Part shown: positions 1 to 8,672 of the stretch, piece by piece | Numbering within the stretch: the first letter of the stretch is position 1 | How the letters are laid out: each line of letters opens with the position of its first letter | Assembly (NCBI GenBank): GCA_964569315.1 | Contig: CAZMUZ010000021.1 | Span: forward strand, 1-43,480 | DNA from: CADEFF01 sp964569315 | GTDB taxonomy: Bacteria; Pseudomonadota; Alphaproteobacteria; Dongiales; Dongiaceae | Direction of reading: 5' to 3' | Length of the DNA: 43,480 nt | Made by a program: the position numbers and the translations under genes | The notes under the pieces: model-generated | Databases searched by the model: none | Told to the model about the DNA's origin: nothing | Seen by the model: the letters and a program-made list of their open reading frames with translations, nothing else

Positions 1-2
1 TC

Positions 3-62
3 CGCAACATGGGCCCCGACGAGTGCGAGGTCGTGAGCGCGGCCACCCCGCCGACCTTCTGA
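3..62 (+). CDS. C-terminal end of a cupin-type protein (partial)
   Basis: Only the last 19 codons before a TGA at 60-62 lie in the window; the frame reads RNMGPDECEVVSAATPPTF. A run of RN-x-G-(x)5-EV followed by a final TPPTF is what I recall from the end of cupin domains in XRE-cupin regulators, where the last beta strands close the barrel. The gene ends 83 bases before the methyltransferase on the same strand, so it could be its regulator or an operon partner. The identification rests on a short tail and is tentative. Confidence 0.45.
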   Translation, partial: RNMGPDECEVVSAATPPTF

Positions 63-145
63 GGGGCGCCGTCGGGGGCTGGCCTTTTCCCCGTGCGGCC
101 GGCGGGCTAGGCTCGACCGGCCTGGCTGGCGCGGGGACCAGAAGC

Positions 146-1681
146 ATGACGGCGGAAGCGCAGCATCGGCGGGGCGGAACGGCCGGCCGTCGCGCGGAAC
201 GCGCCGCCGCCCCGATCCTGCAGCGACGCCAGATCGTCCGGAAAATTCCCCTGGTCGAGCTGCTCGATGCCGACGGGCTCGAGCTGGTGCATCGCACCTC
301 CATGACCATCCTCGAGGAGATCGGGGTGGAGTTCCGCGATCCCGTCGCGATCGCCGCCTGGAAGCGGGCGGGCGCCGATGTGCGCGGCCAGCGGGTGCAT
401 CTGCCCGAGGGGCTGTTGATGGAGCTGCTTTCGACCGCGCCCGCGGAGTATGTCCAGCACGCGCGCAATCCGGAACGGAGCGTTACGGTCGGCGGTCGCC
501 ACACCGTCTTCGCGCCCACCTATGGGTCGCCCTTCGTGCGCGATTTCGAGAACCGCCGTCGCTACGGCACGCTCGAGGACCTGCAGAACTTCGTGAAGCT
601 CGCCTATATGACGCCCAACCTTCACCATTCGGGCGGGGTCATCTGCGAGCCGGTGGACGTGCCGGTGCCGAAGCGGCATCTCGATATCGTCTACAGCCAT
701 ATCCGCTATTCCGACAAACCCTTCATGGGCATCGTCACGCACGAGGATCGGGCGGCCGATTGCATCAAGCTCGTCCGGCTGCTGTTCGGCGACGGCTTCA
801 TCGATGCGGGCAATACGGTGATGACCTCGGTCGTCAATTGCAACTCGCCGCTGGTCTGGGACCAGACCATGCTGTCCGCAATGCGGGTCTATGCCCGCGA
901 CAACCAGGCCGTGCTGGTGACGCCCTTCATCATGGCCGGCGCGATGGCGCCGGCCGCCACCGCGGGATCGGTCGCGCAGCTCAATGCGGAGGTGCTCGCC
1001 GGCATCGCCTATGCGCAGCTCGTGCGGCCGGGCTCGCCGATGGTCTACGGAAACTTCGTCACCACCGTCTCGATGCTTTCCGGCGCGCCGATGATGGGAA
1101 CGCCGGAACCCGCGATGATGATCTACTTCACCGCGCAGCTCGCCCGGAAATACAAGCTGCCGCTGCGCTCGGGCGGGATGCTGACCGGCTCCAAGATCGC
1201 CGATGCGCAGGCCGCGTACGAATCCATGCAGACGATGCTGCCGACCCTGATGGCCGGCACCAACTTCGTGCTGCATTCCGCGGGCTGGCTCGAAGCGGGT
1301 CTCGCGGCCGGCTACGGCAAGTTCATGCTCGACGCCGACCAGATCGCGATGCTGCAGATCTTTGCGGAAGGACCCGATCTTTCCGAGGAGGGGATCGCCA
1401 TGGAGGCGATCCGCGAGGTCGGACCCGGCGGCCACTATCTCGGCTGCGCGCACACGCGGCGGAACTTCAAGACCGCGTTCTATACCTCGACTCTCGCCGA
1501 CAACAACAGCTACGAGCAATGGGAGGCGGAAGGCGGAAAGGATGCCGATCGCCGCGCCAGCGAACGCGCCCTGCAGCTCCTGCGCCGCTACGAGGCGCCG
1601 CCGATCGATGCGGCGGTGGATGAAGGGTTGCGGGACTTCATCGCGCGCCGAAAGGCCGGCTTGCCGGACGGTGTCACCTGA
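146..1681 (+). CDS. Trimethylamine methyltransferase (MttB) family protein, non-pyrrolysine type
   Basis: This 511-residue protein matches the MttB/COG5598 family of corrinoid-dependent methyltransferases, which move a methyl group from a methylated amine or betaine to a corrinoid protein. The N-terminal stretch with SMTILEEIGVEF and the later GAPMMGTPEPAMM and LRSGGMLTGSKIADAQAAYE segments are family-like, and the length is usual. There is no in-frame amber codon, so it is a homologue without pyrrolysine; known members of that group act on glycine betaine, carnitine or proline betaine. The ATG at 146 was chosen because an upstream in-frame ATG at 23 would overlap the preceding gene. No corrinoid protein gene is visible; it could lie left of the window. 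The substrate cannot be read from the sequence, although carnitine breakdown to glycine betaine is encoded further along. Confidence 0.85.
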   Translation: MTAEAQHRRGGTAGRRAERAAAPILQRRQIVRKIPLVELLDADGLELVHRTSMTILEEIGVEFRDPVAIAAWKRAGADVRGQRVHLPEGLLMELLSTAPAEYVQHARNPERSVTVGGRHTVFAPTYGSPFVRDFENRRRYGTLEDLQNFVKLAYMTPNLHHSGGVICEPVDVPVPKRHLDIVYSHIRYSDKPFMGIVTHEDRAADCIKLVRLLFGDGFIDAGNTVMTSVVNCNSPLVWDQTMLSAMRVYARDNQAVLVTPFIMAGAMAPAATAGSVAQLNAEVLAGIAYAQLVRPGSPMVYGNFVTTVSMLSGAPMMGTPEPAMMIYFTAQLARKYKLPLRSGGMLTGSKIADAQAAYESMQTMLPTLMAGTNFVLHSAGWLEAGLAAGYGKFMLDADQIAMLQIFAEGPDLSEEGIAMEAIREVGPGGHYLGCAHTRRNFKTAFYTSTLADNNSYEQWEAEGGKDADRRASERALQLLRRYEAPPIDAAVDEGLRDFIARRKAGLPDGVT

Positions 1682-1693
1682 CGCGGTCGGGTT

Positions 1694-2224
1694 TCAGTCG
1701 CCGGCGACGAACGCCGTCCAGCGCCCGTCGTCGATGATGACGATCCGCCAGCCCACATAGTAGCCGTTCTCCGATCCTTCGATGTATTGCGCTTCGAAAT
1801 TGCCGCCATTGATCTCGGCGATCTTCGCACGCTCCTCGTCGGTCAGCGCGCTCGCCGGAAGGTCCGCCGCTGCCGGCCAGGCGTAGTAGCCTTTGCCGTC
1901 GCCGCTATAGACGGAGCAATCGAGCGCCAACAGGGCGCGGGCGATCGCGGCCATGTCGGTGCCCCGCTTTTTCCAGTCGATCCAGGCCTTGCCGATATCC
2001 TCCACATCGCCGAAGCCGAACGCGTCCTCCGGATTGGCGAGCGCAGCCATTGTTGCAAGGTCGTCGCGCGCCGCCGCCGCCGCGATCGCGTCGCGCTTTG
2101 CGGCCACCGGGGCGGGCAGGGTGCCGCAGCGTTGGCCTTCCTGCGCCAGGGCGGGCAGGGCAAAGGCGATGAGCGACATGGCAAGCAGCGAGGCGGAAAG
2201 CCAGCGGCGGAGCGGGGCGATCAT
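1694..2224 (-). CDS. Small secreted protein of unknown function
   Basis: A 176-residue protein that I do not recognise. Residues 1-28 form a clear Sec signal peptide: basic MIAPLRRW, a hydrophobic core, then ALPALAQ with likely cleavage after ALA or AQ. The mature part has two cysteines, an alanine-rich helical segment (KRDAIAAAAARDDLATMAAL) and a C-terminal strand-rich part rich in aromatic residues (GYYVGWRIVIIDDGRW). It is convergent with the methyltransferase, with 12 bases between the stop codons, and divergent from the SMP-30 gene. A periplasmic location is inferred from the signal peptide. Longer upstream in-frame starts exist but would hide the signal peptide inside the protein. Confidence 0.7.
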   Translation of the reverse strand: MIAPLRRWLSASLLAMSLIAFALPALAQEGQRCGTLPAPVAAKRDAIAAAAARDDLATMAALANPEDAFGFGDVEDIGKAWIDWKKRGTDMAAIARALLALDCSVYSGDGKGYYAWPAAADLPASALTDEERAKIAEINGGNFEAQYIEGSENGYYVGWRIVIIDDGRWTAFVAGD

Positions 2225-2381
2225 GGGCCATTCCTGCAATGCGGGACCGGGAGGCGGGACCATAGACGATCCGCAAATCGCAAAACAGGCTGGGCCCGCA
2301 GAGCGCCCGATCCCGAAGGGCTGGCGATGCCGCGGAGGGCCGGAGATAATGGCGGCCGAACGGAAGCGGAGCAGGGGTCCA

Positions 2382-3260
2382 ATGGCCAAGGTCGAATGCG
2401 TTCTCGAAGCGAAAGCCACGCTTGGCGAGGGCCCGCTCTGGCGCGGCAGCCAGAAGCGGCTCTACTGGCTGGACCTCTTCGGACCCGCCGTGCACCGCTT
2501 CGATCCTGCCACCGGCAAGGACGAAGTCTTGAAAGCCGATCTGGGCGCGGCCGTGGGCGGCATGGTGTTCGATCGCGCCGGTCGTTGGGTCATTGTGGAT
2601 CGCGAGGGCATCCATCGCGTCGATCCGGCCGAGGGCAAGCGCCGGCCGCTCGCCGGCAAGGAAGCGGTGGGGCCGGGCCTTACCTTCAACGATGCGAAAT
2701 GCGACCGGCAAGGACGGCTCTGGACCGGTACCGGCGACATCGACTGGGTGAAGCCGGTCGGCGCATTTTACCGGCTCGATGCCGCGGGCAAGCTTGGTCA
2801 GGTCGCGAAGCCGGTCGCCTGCTCCAACGGTCCCGCCTTCAGTCCGGACGGCAAGCGTGGCTACTACACCGACGGCAATGGGCGCCACGTCCTGACGTTC
2901 GACATCGACCCCGCCACGGGCGAAGCGGGGCCGCATCGGCCGTTCCATGTATTTCAGGGCGAGACCGAGGGGCCCGACGGCATGACCGTGGATGCCTCCG
3001 GCTGCGTCTGGGTCGCGTTGTGGGGCGACGGCCATATCGCGCAGCTCGCGCCGGGCGGCAAGCTCGAACGCAAGGTCAAGATGCCGGTGCCCCAGCCGAC
3101 ATCGGTTGGCTTCGGCGGCGAGAACATGGATTTGCTCTTCGTCACCAGCGCGCGAGTCGGGCTCACCGACGACCAGCTTCGCGAGGCACCGCTCTCCGGC
3201 TCCCTTTTCGCCGTCCGGACCGGCGGCCGCGGCATTCCCGAAACCGATTTCGCCGGCTGA
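2382..3260 (+). CDS. SMP-30/gluconolactonase family protein
   Basis: A 292-residue protein of the SMP-30/gluconolactonase/LRE family, six-bladed beta-propeller metal-dependent lactonases that open sugar lactones. Family landmarks are the N-terminal LGEGPLW with the metal-binding Glu, GLTFNDAKCDRQGRLWTGT in the middle, SNGPAFSPDG, and GPDGMTVDASGCVWVA. The length is typical. The ATG at 2382 is used because family members begin shortly before the LGEGP motif; an ATG at 2349 is an alternative. The hydroxypyruvate-isomerase-like gene follows by 96 bases on the same strand, which suggests sugar-acid use. The sugar is not determinable from sequence. Confidence 0.85.
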   Translation: MAKVECVLEAKATLGEGPLWRGSQKRLYWLDLFGPAVHRFDPATGKDEVLKADLGAAVGGMVFDRAGRWVIVDREGIHRVDPAEGKRRPLAGKEAVGPGLTFNDAKCDRQGRLWTGTGDIDWVKPVGAFYRLDAAGKLGQVAKPVACSNGPAFSPDGKRGYYTDGNGRHVLTFDIDPATGEAGPHRPFHVFQGETEGPDGMTVDASGCVWVALWGDGHIAQLAPGGKLERKVKMPVPQPTSVGFGGENMDLLFVTSARVGLTDDQLREAPLSGSLFAVRTGGRGIPETDFAG

Positions 3261-3356
3261 ACGTTCGAGCTCGGCGAGGCGTCGATCCGCCACCGCGCGC
3301 CAATCGCCGTGCGAACTTGACGCCGCTGCCGCACCCCGGAAACGGAGTCCGCCCGC

Positions 3357-4145
3357 ATGCCGAAATTCTCCTGCAATATCTCGATGCTGTATGCGGAGGT
3401 CGGCTTTCTCGATCGTTTCGCCCCGGCGGCGGCGGCAGGGTTCCGCGGCATCGAGTTTCATCAACCCTATGATCATCCGCCGGAACGCATCGCCGCGCTC
3501 CTTGCCGAGAACGCTCTCGATTGCGTCCTCTTCAACCTGCCGATGGGCGGACCCGACGAAGCGGGGATCGCCTGCCTGCCGGATCGGCGGGGCGAATTTC
3601 GCGACGGCGTCGGATGCGCTATCCACTATGCGCGCGCCCTGGGCTGCCGGCAGCTCAACTGCCTCGCCGGCGTTGCGCCAGCCGGGACCGCCCATGGCGC
3701 GCTGCGCGACGTCTTCGTCGACAATCTGGTCTTTGCCGCGGCGGAACTCGGACGTGCGGGCCTGCAGCTCGTCGTCGAGCCGCTCAATAGCCGCGACGTG
3801 CCGGGCTTCCTGCTGAGCCGCTCGGACGAGATGGTGGCTGTCATGGACGCCGTCGGCGCGCCCAATCTGCGGCTGCAGTTCGATCTCTATCATGCGGATG
3901 TGATGGGCGAGGATCTCGAGGCGAATCTGGCGCGGCTTCTGCCGCGGATCGGTCATGTCCAGTTCTCCGACAATCCCGGCCGGCACGAACCCGGCACAGG
4001 CAATATCGACATCATGGCGCGGCTCGCCCAGCTCGATGCGCTTGGCTATGAAGGATGGGTCGGCGCCGAATATCGCCCGCGTGGCGCCACCGAAACGAGC
4101 CTCGGCTGGTTCACGCCGCAGCGAAAGCGGCTCCCTTCGCGCTGA
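3357..4145 (+). CDS. hyi: Hydroxypyruvate isomerase family TIM-barrel protein
   Basis: A 262-residue protein of the Hyi/OtnI type within the xylose-isomerase-like TIM-barrel superfamily. Hyi interconverts hydroxypyruvate and tartronate semialdehyde; OtnI acts on related four-carbon acids. The start MPKFSCNISMLYAEVGFLDR is typical of the family, as are GIEFHQPYD, EPLNSRDVPGFLL with Glu141, LQFDLYHADVMGED and the C-terminal GWVGAEYRPRG with Glu238; Glu141 and Glu238 fit the catalytic pair. Asp176 and His179 of the DLYH motif fit metal binding. It sits just downstream of the lactonase. The symbol is a family label, since close paralogues differ in substrate. Confidence 0.8.
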   Translation: MPKFSCNISMLYAEVGFLDRFAPAAAAGFRGIEFHQPYDHPPERIAALLAENALDCVLFNLPMGGPDEAGIACLPDRRGEFRDGVGCAIHYARALGCRQLNCLAGVAPAGTAHGALRDVFVDNLVFAAAELGRAGLQLVVEPLNSRDVPGFLLSRSDEMVAVMDAVGAPNLRLQFDLYHADVMGEDLEANLARLLPRIGHVQFSDNPGRHEPGTGNIDIMARLAQLDALGYEGWVGAEYRPRGATETSLGWFTPQRKRLPSR

Positions 4146-4220
4146 CGGTCATTTGCCACATTGAGGGGTCGATATGAGAAAATCGAAGGACAGCCGCTCG
4201 CCGCGATGAAGACGGGTCCT

Positions 4221-4248
4221 TTGACATTGGCCTGTGACGACTTAGGGT
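4221..4248 (+). promoter_or_regulatory. Putative sigma-70 type promoter for the LonB-like gene
   Basis: A perfect TTGACA at 4221-4226 is followed after 16 bases by TAGGGT at 4243-4248, 35 bases before the ATG at 4283. The surrounding gap (4146-4282) is visibly more AT-rich than its neighbours. This is inferred from consensus match only; a heat-shock sigma site cannot be excluded for a protease gene. Confidence 0.5.
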
Positions 4249-4282
4249 ACGTCTCTTCACTGCACAGAACTCCCGGAGCGCA

Positions 4283-6694
4283 ATGACCATTCCCGTGCCG
4301 CTGACGCCCGACCGCCTCAATCGCCGCTGCGATCCTGCGGCACTTCCCTTCGACAGTACGGCGCAGGTCGCGGACCTGGATCACCTGCTGGGGCAGGACC
4401 GTGCGGTCGAGGCGCTCCGCTTCGGCGTAGGCATAAGGCAGCCCGGCTACAATCTCTACGCGCTGGGCGCGAGCGGCACTGGCAAGCACAGCACCGTCGA
4501 TCGTTTCCTGCGCGCCCGCGCTCGCCACGATCCGGTGCCGTTCGATCTCTGCTACGTCAACAATTTCGAGACGAGCTACCGCCCGGTGGCGCTGCGATTG
4601 CCGCCGGGGCGCGGCCTCATCTTGCGGGACGACGTGGCGCGGCTCATCGACGATCTGCGCGCCGCGATTCCCGGAATCTTCGAAAGCGAGGAATACCGGA
4701 ACCGCGCGCAAATCATCGACGAGAGCAGCAAGCGGCGGCACGAGGAGGTCTTTGAGGGCCTGCGCAGCAAGGCGGAGCCGAAGGGCATCGCGCTCATGCG
4801 GACGCCGATGGGTTTCGCCTTCGCGCCGGTACATGAGGGCGCGGCCATGACGCCCGAACAATTCCAGAAACTGCCGGAGGAAGAGCGCAAGCGTCTCGAA
4901 AGCGAGCTTGCGGCGCTGCAGAAGGAGCTGGAGGAGGGCGTGCGCCATTTCCCGGCCTGGGAGCGGGAGCGGCGCGACAAGCTTCGGACGCTCAGTCGCG
5001 ACGCGACGATGGCGGTGGTCGGCTCCAGCATCACGGTGATCGAGGCCAGCTATCGTGACCAGCCCGCCGTCATCACCTTCCTCGAGGCGCTGCGTCAGGA
5101 CGTGGTCGATAATGTCGAGGCTTTCCTGCCGAGCGCGCAACCGGACGGCGCGCCGCCGGCGAAGCCGAGCCGTCCCGGCGCGCCGACTGATCCGTTCCGC
5201 CGCTACCGCGTGAACGTCGTGGTCGATCACACCGACGAAACCGGCGCGCCGGTGATCTACGAGGATAATCCGACCATGGCGAACCTGGTCGGGCGGGTCG
5301 AGAATCTGGCCGAGATGGGGGCTCTCGTCACCGATTTCAATCTGATCAAGGCCGGCGCCCTGCACCGCGCCAATGGCGGCTATCTGATCCTCGAGGCGGA
5401 CAAGCTCCTGCGGCAGCCTTATGCGTGGGAAGCGCTCAAGCGCGCGCTCCGGTCGGGATCGCTCCGGATCGAATCGCCGGCCCAGATGTTCAGCGCGGTG
5501 ACCACGGTCTCGGTCGAGCCGGAGCCCGTTCCGCTGGCGGTAAAGATCGTGATCATCGGCGAGCGCGAAATCTACTATCTGCTCTCCGCGCATGACGAAG
5601 AGTTCAACGAGCTCTTCAAGGTGCAGGTCGATTTCGACGACGAAATGCTGCGCAGCGGCGAGACCATGCTCGCCTATGCGCGATTGATCGCGACGATCGC
5701 CCGGCGCCACGAATTGAAGCCGTTCGATCGCGGCGCGGTCGCCCGCGTCATCGAGCATGCCTCCCGGCTGGCTGACGATTCCGAGCGGCTCACCATGCGG
5801 GTGGGTCAGATCACCGACCTGCTGCGCGAGGCGGACTACTGGGCGGGCGAGAACAGCCGCGCCACGGTTATCGCCGAGGATGTCGAACATTCGATCGATG
5901 CGCAGCAGCGCCGGGCGGACCGCGTGCGGGAGCGGTCGCTCGAATTCATCGAGCGCGGCGTGGTGATGATCGATACCGACGGGGCTAGGGTCGGGCAGAT
6001 CAACGGCCTCTCGGTTCTCTCGCTCGGCAATTTCATGTTCGGCAGGCCGAGCCGGATCACTGCCAAAGTGCGGATCGGGCGCGGCGAGGTCATCGACGTC
6101 GAACGGCAGGTGGAGCTCGGCGGCCCCACCCATTCCAAGGGCGTGTTGATCCTGTCGGCTTTTCTCGGCGCGCGCTTCGCGACCGAGACGCCGCTCTCGC
6201 TTGCCGCCACGCTCGTCTTCGAGCAGTCCTATGGCGGCGTCGACGGCGACAGCGCCTCCTCGACCGAGCTTTATGCGATCCTTTCGGCGCTCTCGGAGGT
6301 ACCGATCGACCAGTCCTTCGCCGTGACCGGTTCCGTCAATCAGCACGGTCAGGTCCAGGCGATCGGCGGGGTGAACCAGAAGATCGAGGGCTATTTCGAC
6401 CTTTGCGCCAAGCGCGGCCTGACCGGCCGCCAGGGCGTGCTGGTTCCGGCCTCCAACGTCGTCAACCTGATGCTGCGCCGGGACATCGTCGCGGCCGCCG
6501 AGGCCGGCAAGTTCCGCATCTTCCCGGTGACCCATGTGGATGAGGGGATCGAGATCCTGACCGGCATTCCCGCCGGCGAACGCGGGAAGGACGGCAAGTT
6601 CCCGAAGAACAGCATCAATGCGCGGGTCGAGGCGCGGCTGCTGGATCTCGCCGAGCGGCGGCGCGCCTTCGGCCATATGGGCGGGACCGTATGA
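4283..6694 (+). CDS. LonB-type ATP-dependent protease (YcbZ/COG1067 family)
   Basis: An 803-residue AAA+ protease of the Lon-related YcbZ class rather than classical LonA. The Walker A motif GASGTGKHS is near residues 62-70, followed by a long helical insert (about 150-300). The C-terminal S16 peptidase domain has GGVDGDSASS with Ser657 and GGVNQKIEG with Lys700; the 43-residue spacing equals that of the Ser-Lys dyad of E. coli Lon. It should degrade unfolded or regulatory proteins in the cytosol. A GGAG precedes the ATG at 4283. The downstream UspA gene overlaps the end (ATGA at 6691), so the two are translationally coupled. The N-terminal LonA substrate domain is absent, as expected for this class. 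Confidence 0.9.
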   Translation: MTIPVPLTPDRLNRRCDPAALPFDSTAQVADLDHLLGQDRAVEALRFGVGIRQPGYNLYALGASGTGKHSTVDRFLRARARHDPVPFDLCYVNNFETSYRPVALRLPPGRGLILRDDVARLIDDLRAAIPGIFESEEYRNRAQIIDESSKRRHEEVFEGLRSKAEPKGIALMRTPMGFAFAPVHEGAAMTPEQFQKLPEEERKRLESELAALQKELEEGVRHFPAWERERRDKLRTLSRDATMAVVGSSITVIEASYRDQPAVITFLEALRQDVVDNVEAFLPSAQPDGAPPAKPSRPGAPTDPFRRYRVNVVVDHTDETGAPVIYEDNPTMANLVGRVENLAEMGALVTDFNLIKAGALHRANGGYLILEADKLLRQPYAWEALKRALRSGSLRIESPAQMFSAVTTVSVEPEPVPLAVKIVIIGEREIYYLLSAHDEEFNELFKVQVDFDDEMLRSGETMLAYARLIATIARRHELKPFDRGAVARVIEHASRLADDSERLTMRVGQITDLLREADYWAGENSRATVIAEDVEHSIDAQQRRADRVRERSLEFIERGVVMIDTDGARVGQINGLSVLSLGNFMFGRPSRITAKVRIGRGEVIDVERQVELGGPTHSKGVLILSAFLGARFATETPLSLAATLVFEQSYGGVDGDSASSTELYAILSALSEVPIDQSFAVTGSVNQHGQVQAIGGVNQKIEGYFDLCAKRGLTGRQGVLVPASNVVNLMLRRDIVAAAEAGKFRIFPVTHVDEGIEILTGIPAGERGKDGKFPKNSINARVEARLLDLAERRRAFGHMGGTV

Positions 6695-7545
6695 ACGCGC
6701 GCGACGACACCATCCGCCGCATCCTGGTCGCGCTCGACGCGTCGCCGGAGAGCCTGGCCGCGCTCGACTATGCGGCCGATCTCGCCGCCGGGCTTCAGGC
6801 GGAGCTGACCGGTATCTTTGTCGAGGACGTGGATCTGCTGAACCTCGCCGGCATGCCCTTCGCGCGCGAGGTCAGTCCGCTGACGCCAGGCGGCCGGCAG
6901 CTCGATCCCGACGCCATGGCGGCCGCGCTCCATGCGCAGGCGGCGCGCGCCCGGCTGGCGCTCGAGACGGCGGCGGCCAGCCTCCATTTGCGCTGGTCCT
7001 TCCGGGTCCTTCGCGGCCGCATCGAGGCGGAACTGCAGACCGCCGTGGCGGAGACCGATCTCCTGGCGCTCGGCCGGCGCGCGCAGTCGGTCCGCCGCCA
7101 GATCCTGGGACGCACGCTCGAGACCATGGCGCGCCGGCTGCCTTCCTCCGTGCTGCTGGCCGTGCCGGGGCATCGCTCGGCGAGAGCCCCCGTCGCGGCG
7201 ATCTACGACGTCTCCGATTGCGGCGGCCGGGCGCTGTCGCTCGCGGCGCGGATCGCGAGCGAGGCGCGGCGCGATCTCATCGCCTATCTGATGGCCGAGA
7301 GCGCCGGAGACTTCGCGGAAAAGCGCAAGCACGCTGAGAACCGGCTCGGAGGCGATCTCGCCAGGGTTCGCTTCGTCCATGTGCCGGGCTATGGGCCGGG
7401 CGATCTGGAGCCCGCGCTCCTGCGGGACGACCCGCATATGCTGGTGGTCGGCTGCGACGTGGCGGGCGGGATGCCGCCGGAAACCTGGATGGAGCTGGCA
7501 AGCCGCGCCAACTGCCCGGTGCTGCTGCTCCGCGGCCTGCTCTGA
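6691..7545 (+). CDS. Universal stress protein, UspA family (tandem type)
   Basis: A 284-residue cytosolic protein with a full N-terminal Usp domain (RRILVALDASPESLAALDYA, then TDLLALGRRAQS and ILGRTLETMARRLPSSVLLA, the G-2x-G-9x-G(S/T)-like nucleotide region). A second, degenerate Usp-like half follows from about residue 165 and ends HMLVVGCDVAGG...CPVLLLRG. The start overlaps the LonB-like stop by four bases, so the pair is likely one stress operon. Usp proteins bind ATP or AMP and modulate survival; the partner is unknown. A perfect hairpin follows the stop. Confidence 0.85.
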   Translation: MNARDDTIRRILVALDASPESLAALDYAADLAAGLQAELTGIFVEDVDLLNLAGMPFAREVSPLTPGGRQLDPDAMAAALHAQAARARLALETAAASLHLRWSFRVLRGRIEAELQTAVAETDLLALGRRAQSVRRQILGRTLETMARRLPSSVLLAVPGHRSARAPVAAIYDVSDCGGRALSLAARIASEARRDLIAYLMAESAGDFAEKRKHAENRLGGDLARVRFVHVPGYGPGDLEPALLRDDPHMLVVGCDVAGGMPPETWMELASRANCPVLLLRGLL

Positions 7546-7556
7546 ACCGCGTCGTT

Positions 7557-7590
7557 CTCGCGGCCGCGCTCGCTGCAGGGCGGCCGCGAG
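7557..7590. terminator. Inverted repeat between convergent genes, likely bidirectional terminator
   Basis: CTCGCGGCCGC at 7557-7567 is the exact reverse complement of GCGGCCGCGAG at 7580-7590, giving an 11-pair GC stem with a 12-base loop. It fills the 54-base gap between the uspA-like and enoyl-CoA hydratase stop codons. There is no T-run, so termination strength is uncertain. Confidence 0.55.
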
Positions 7591-7599
7591 AAGCCGTCG

Positions 7600-8439
7600 C
7601 TACTCGAACTGCTTGAATTGCTGGTCGCGCCAGCGGATCGCGGCGGTGAGCCCCTGTTTCTGGCGGATGTCGTCGAACGCCTTGAATTCCGGCGTGATCG
7701 TCGCATCCATCATCGCAGCGAGCTCGTTGCCGTAGGCGAGAGCGGCATCGAAGCCCATGATGCGATAGCTGCCGTTGATCGCCCGCTTGTTGTGCTGCAG
7801 GCAGGCCAGCGCCACCTGGGCCATGCGCTTGGCGATTTTCAGGGTCTCGGCGCGGAGCTTTTCCTTCGGGATGATACGGTCCACCAGGCCGAGGCGGTGC
7901 GCCTCTGCGCCGTCGATCGTATCGCCGGTATAGATCAGCTCGCGGCAGCGCGGTCCGAGGATCCAGGGCATGGCGAGCGTCGCGATCCCCGCCGAGAAGC
8001 GGGTTTCGACCACGCCGAACTTCGATTGCGGCGTGCAGTAGCGCATGTCGCACATCTGCACGAACTCGAGCGCGCCGGCGAGACAGTATCCGTCGATCAT
8101 GGCGATGACCGGTTTCGTGCAATTCCAGGGCGCATAGGTGAAAACGAGGTCACCCTGCAGCCGTTCCGACCACTCGGCGAGGCTTTCCTTCATGCCCTCG
8201 TCGCCGTCCTTGATGTCGTATCCGGCCGAAAACGCCTTCCCGCCGGCGCCGGTGATGACCACCACGCGGATGCCCGGGTCCCTGTCGGCCTCGGCGATCG
8301 CCGTCTTGATCTCGGCCATCAGCTCCAGGCTGAGGGCGTTCATGCGGTCCGGCCGGTTCAGGGTGATGATCGCGACGCGGTCGTCGGTTTCGTAGGTGAG
8401 CATCTTGAAGCCGGGGACCGCTCGCTTGCCGTTTGTCAT
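7600..8439 (-). CDS. Enoyl-CoA hydratase/isomerase (crotonase) family protein
   Basis: A 279-residue crotonase-fold protein. It carries the oxyanion-hole strand AFSAGYDIKDG near 69-79 and the IDGYCLAGALEF block. Both glutamates that match the catalytic pair of rat crotonase are present (Glu125 in ALEF, Glu145 in FGVVET), so hydratase chemistry is possible. A strong GGAGGAA ribosome-binding site lies just before the ATG at 8439 on the minus strand, which decides against an upstream in-frame ATG at 8511. It is monocistronic, convergent with the stress pair and divergent from the oxygenase. The acyl-CoA substrate is unknown. Confidence 0.85.
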   Translation of the reverse strand: MTNGKRAVPGFKMLTYETDDRVAIITLNRPDRMNALSLELMAEIKTAIAEADRDPGIRVVVITGAGGKAFSAGYDIKDGDEGMKESLAEWSERLQGDLVFTYAPWNCTKPVIAMIDGYCLAGALEFVQMCDMRYCTPQSKFGVVETRFSAGIATLAMPWILGPRCRELIYTGDTIDGAEAHRLGLVDRIIPKEKLRAETLKIAKRMAQVALACLQHNKRAINGSYRIMGFDAALAYGNELAAMMDATITPEFKAFDDIRQKQGLTAAIRWRDQQFKQFE

Positions 8440-8593
8440 GGGTATTCCTCCGAATGGGCATGGCCGGTTGCTGAATCGGTCCGATGCTGCGCCGTCCGGT
8501 CGCGGCGCCATCGGGGGCCCGAGGCTATCGGAGCGGGCCGGCGGTTGCCATGCCGTCCTCGGCCGAATGTCCGGGACACATCGCCGCGTTGCC

Positions 8594-8672
8594 GGAATCG
8601 GGGGGCTTGGGCGTCTGGAGTTTTTCCCTCGATTCCATTAGCGTTCTGCCGCATTGCCGGGCCAGAAGGCCC
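8594..8672 (+). promoter_or_regulatory. Foldable leader or operator upstream of the oxygenase-ureohydrolase pair
   Basis: GGAATCGGGGG at 8594-8604 pairs with CCCTCGATTCC at 8626-8636: eleven pairs including one G-T, with a 21-base loop. Nearer the start, GGGCC at 8659-8663 pairs with GGCCC at 8668-8672 over an AGAA loop, while TTCTG at 8644-8648 could instead pair with CAGAA at 8663-8667; these two are mutually exclusive. The region may be an RNA leader or an operator dyad. It does not match a riboswitch class I know. Confidence 0.35.

Noticed and set aside
4046..6676. Very long open frame antisense to the LonB-like gene
   Set aside because: Its translation is His/Arg/Asp-rich without recognisable domains, as expected for the mirror of a GC-rich gene; the plus strand has a complete AAA+/S16 protease.
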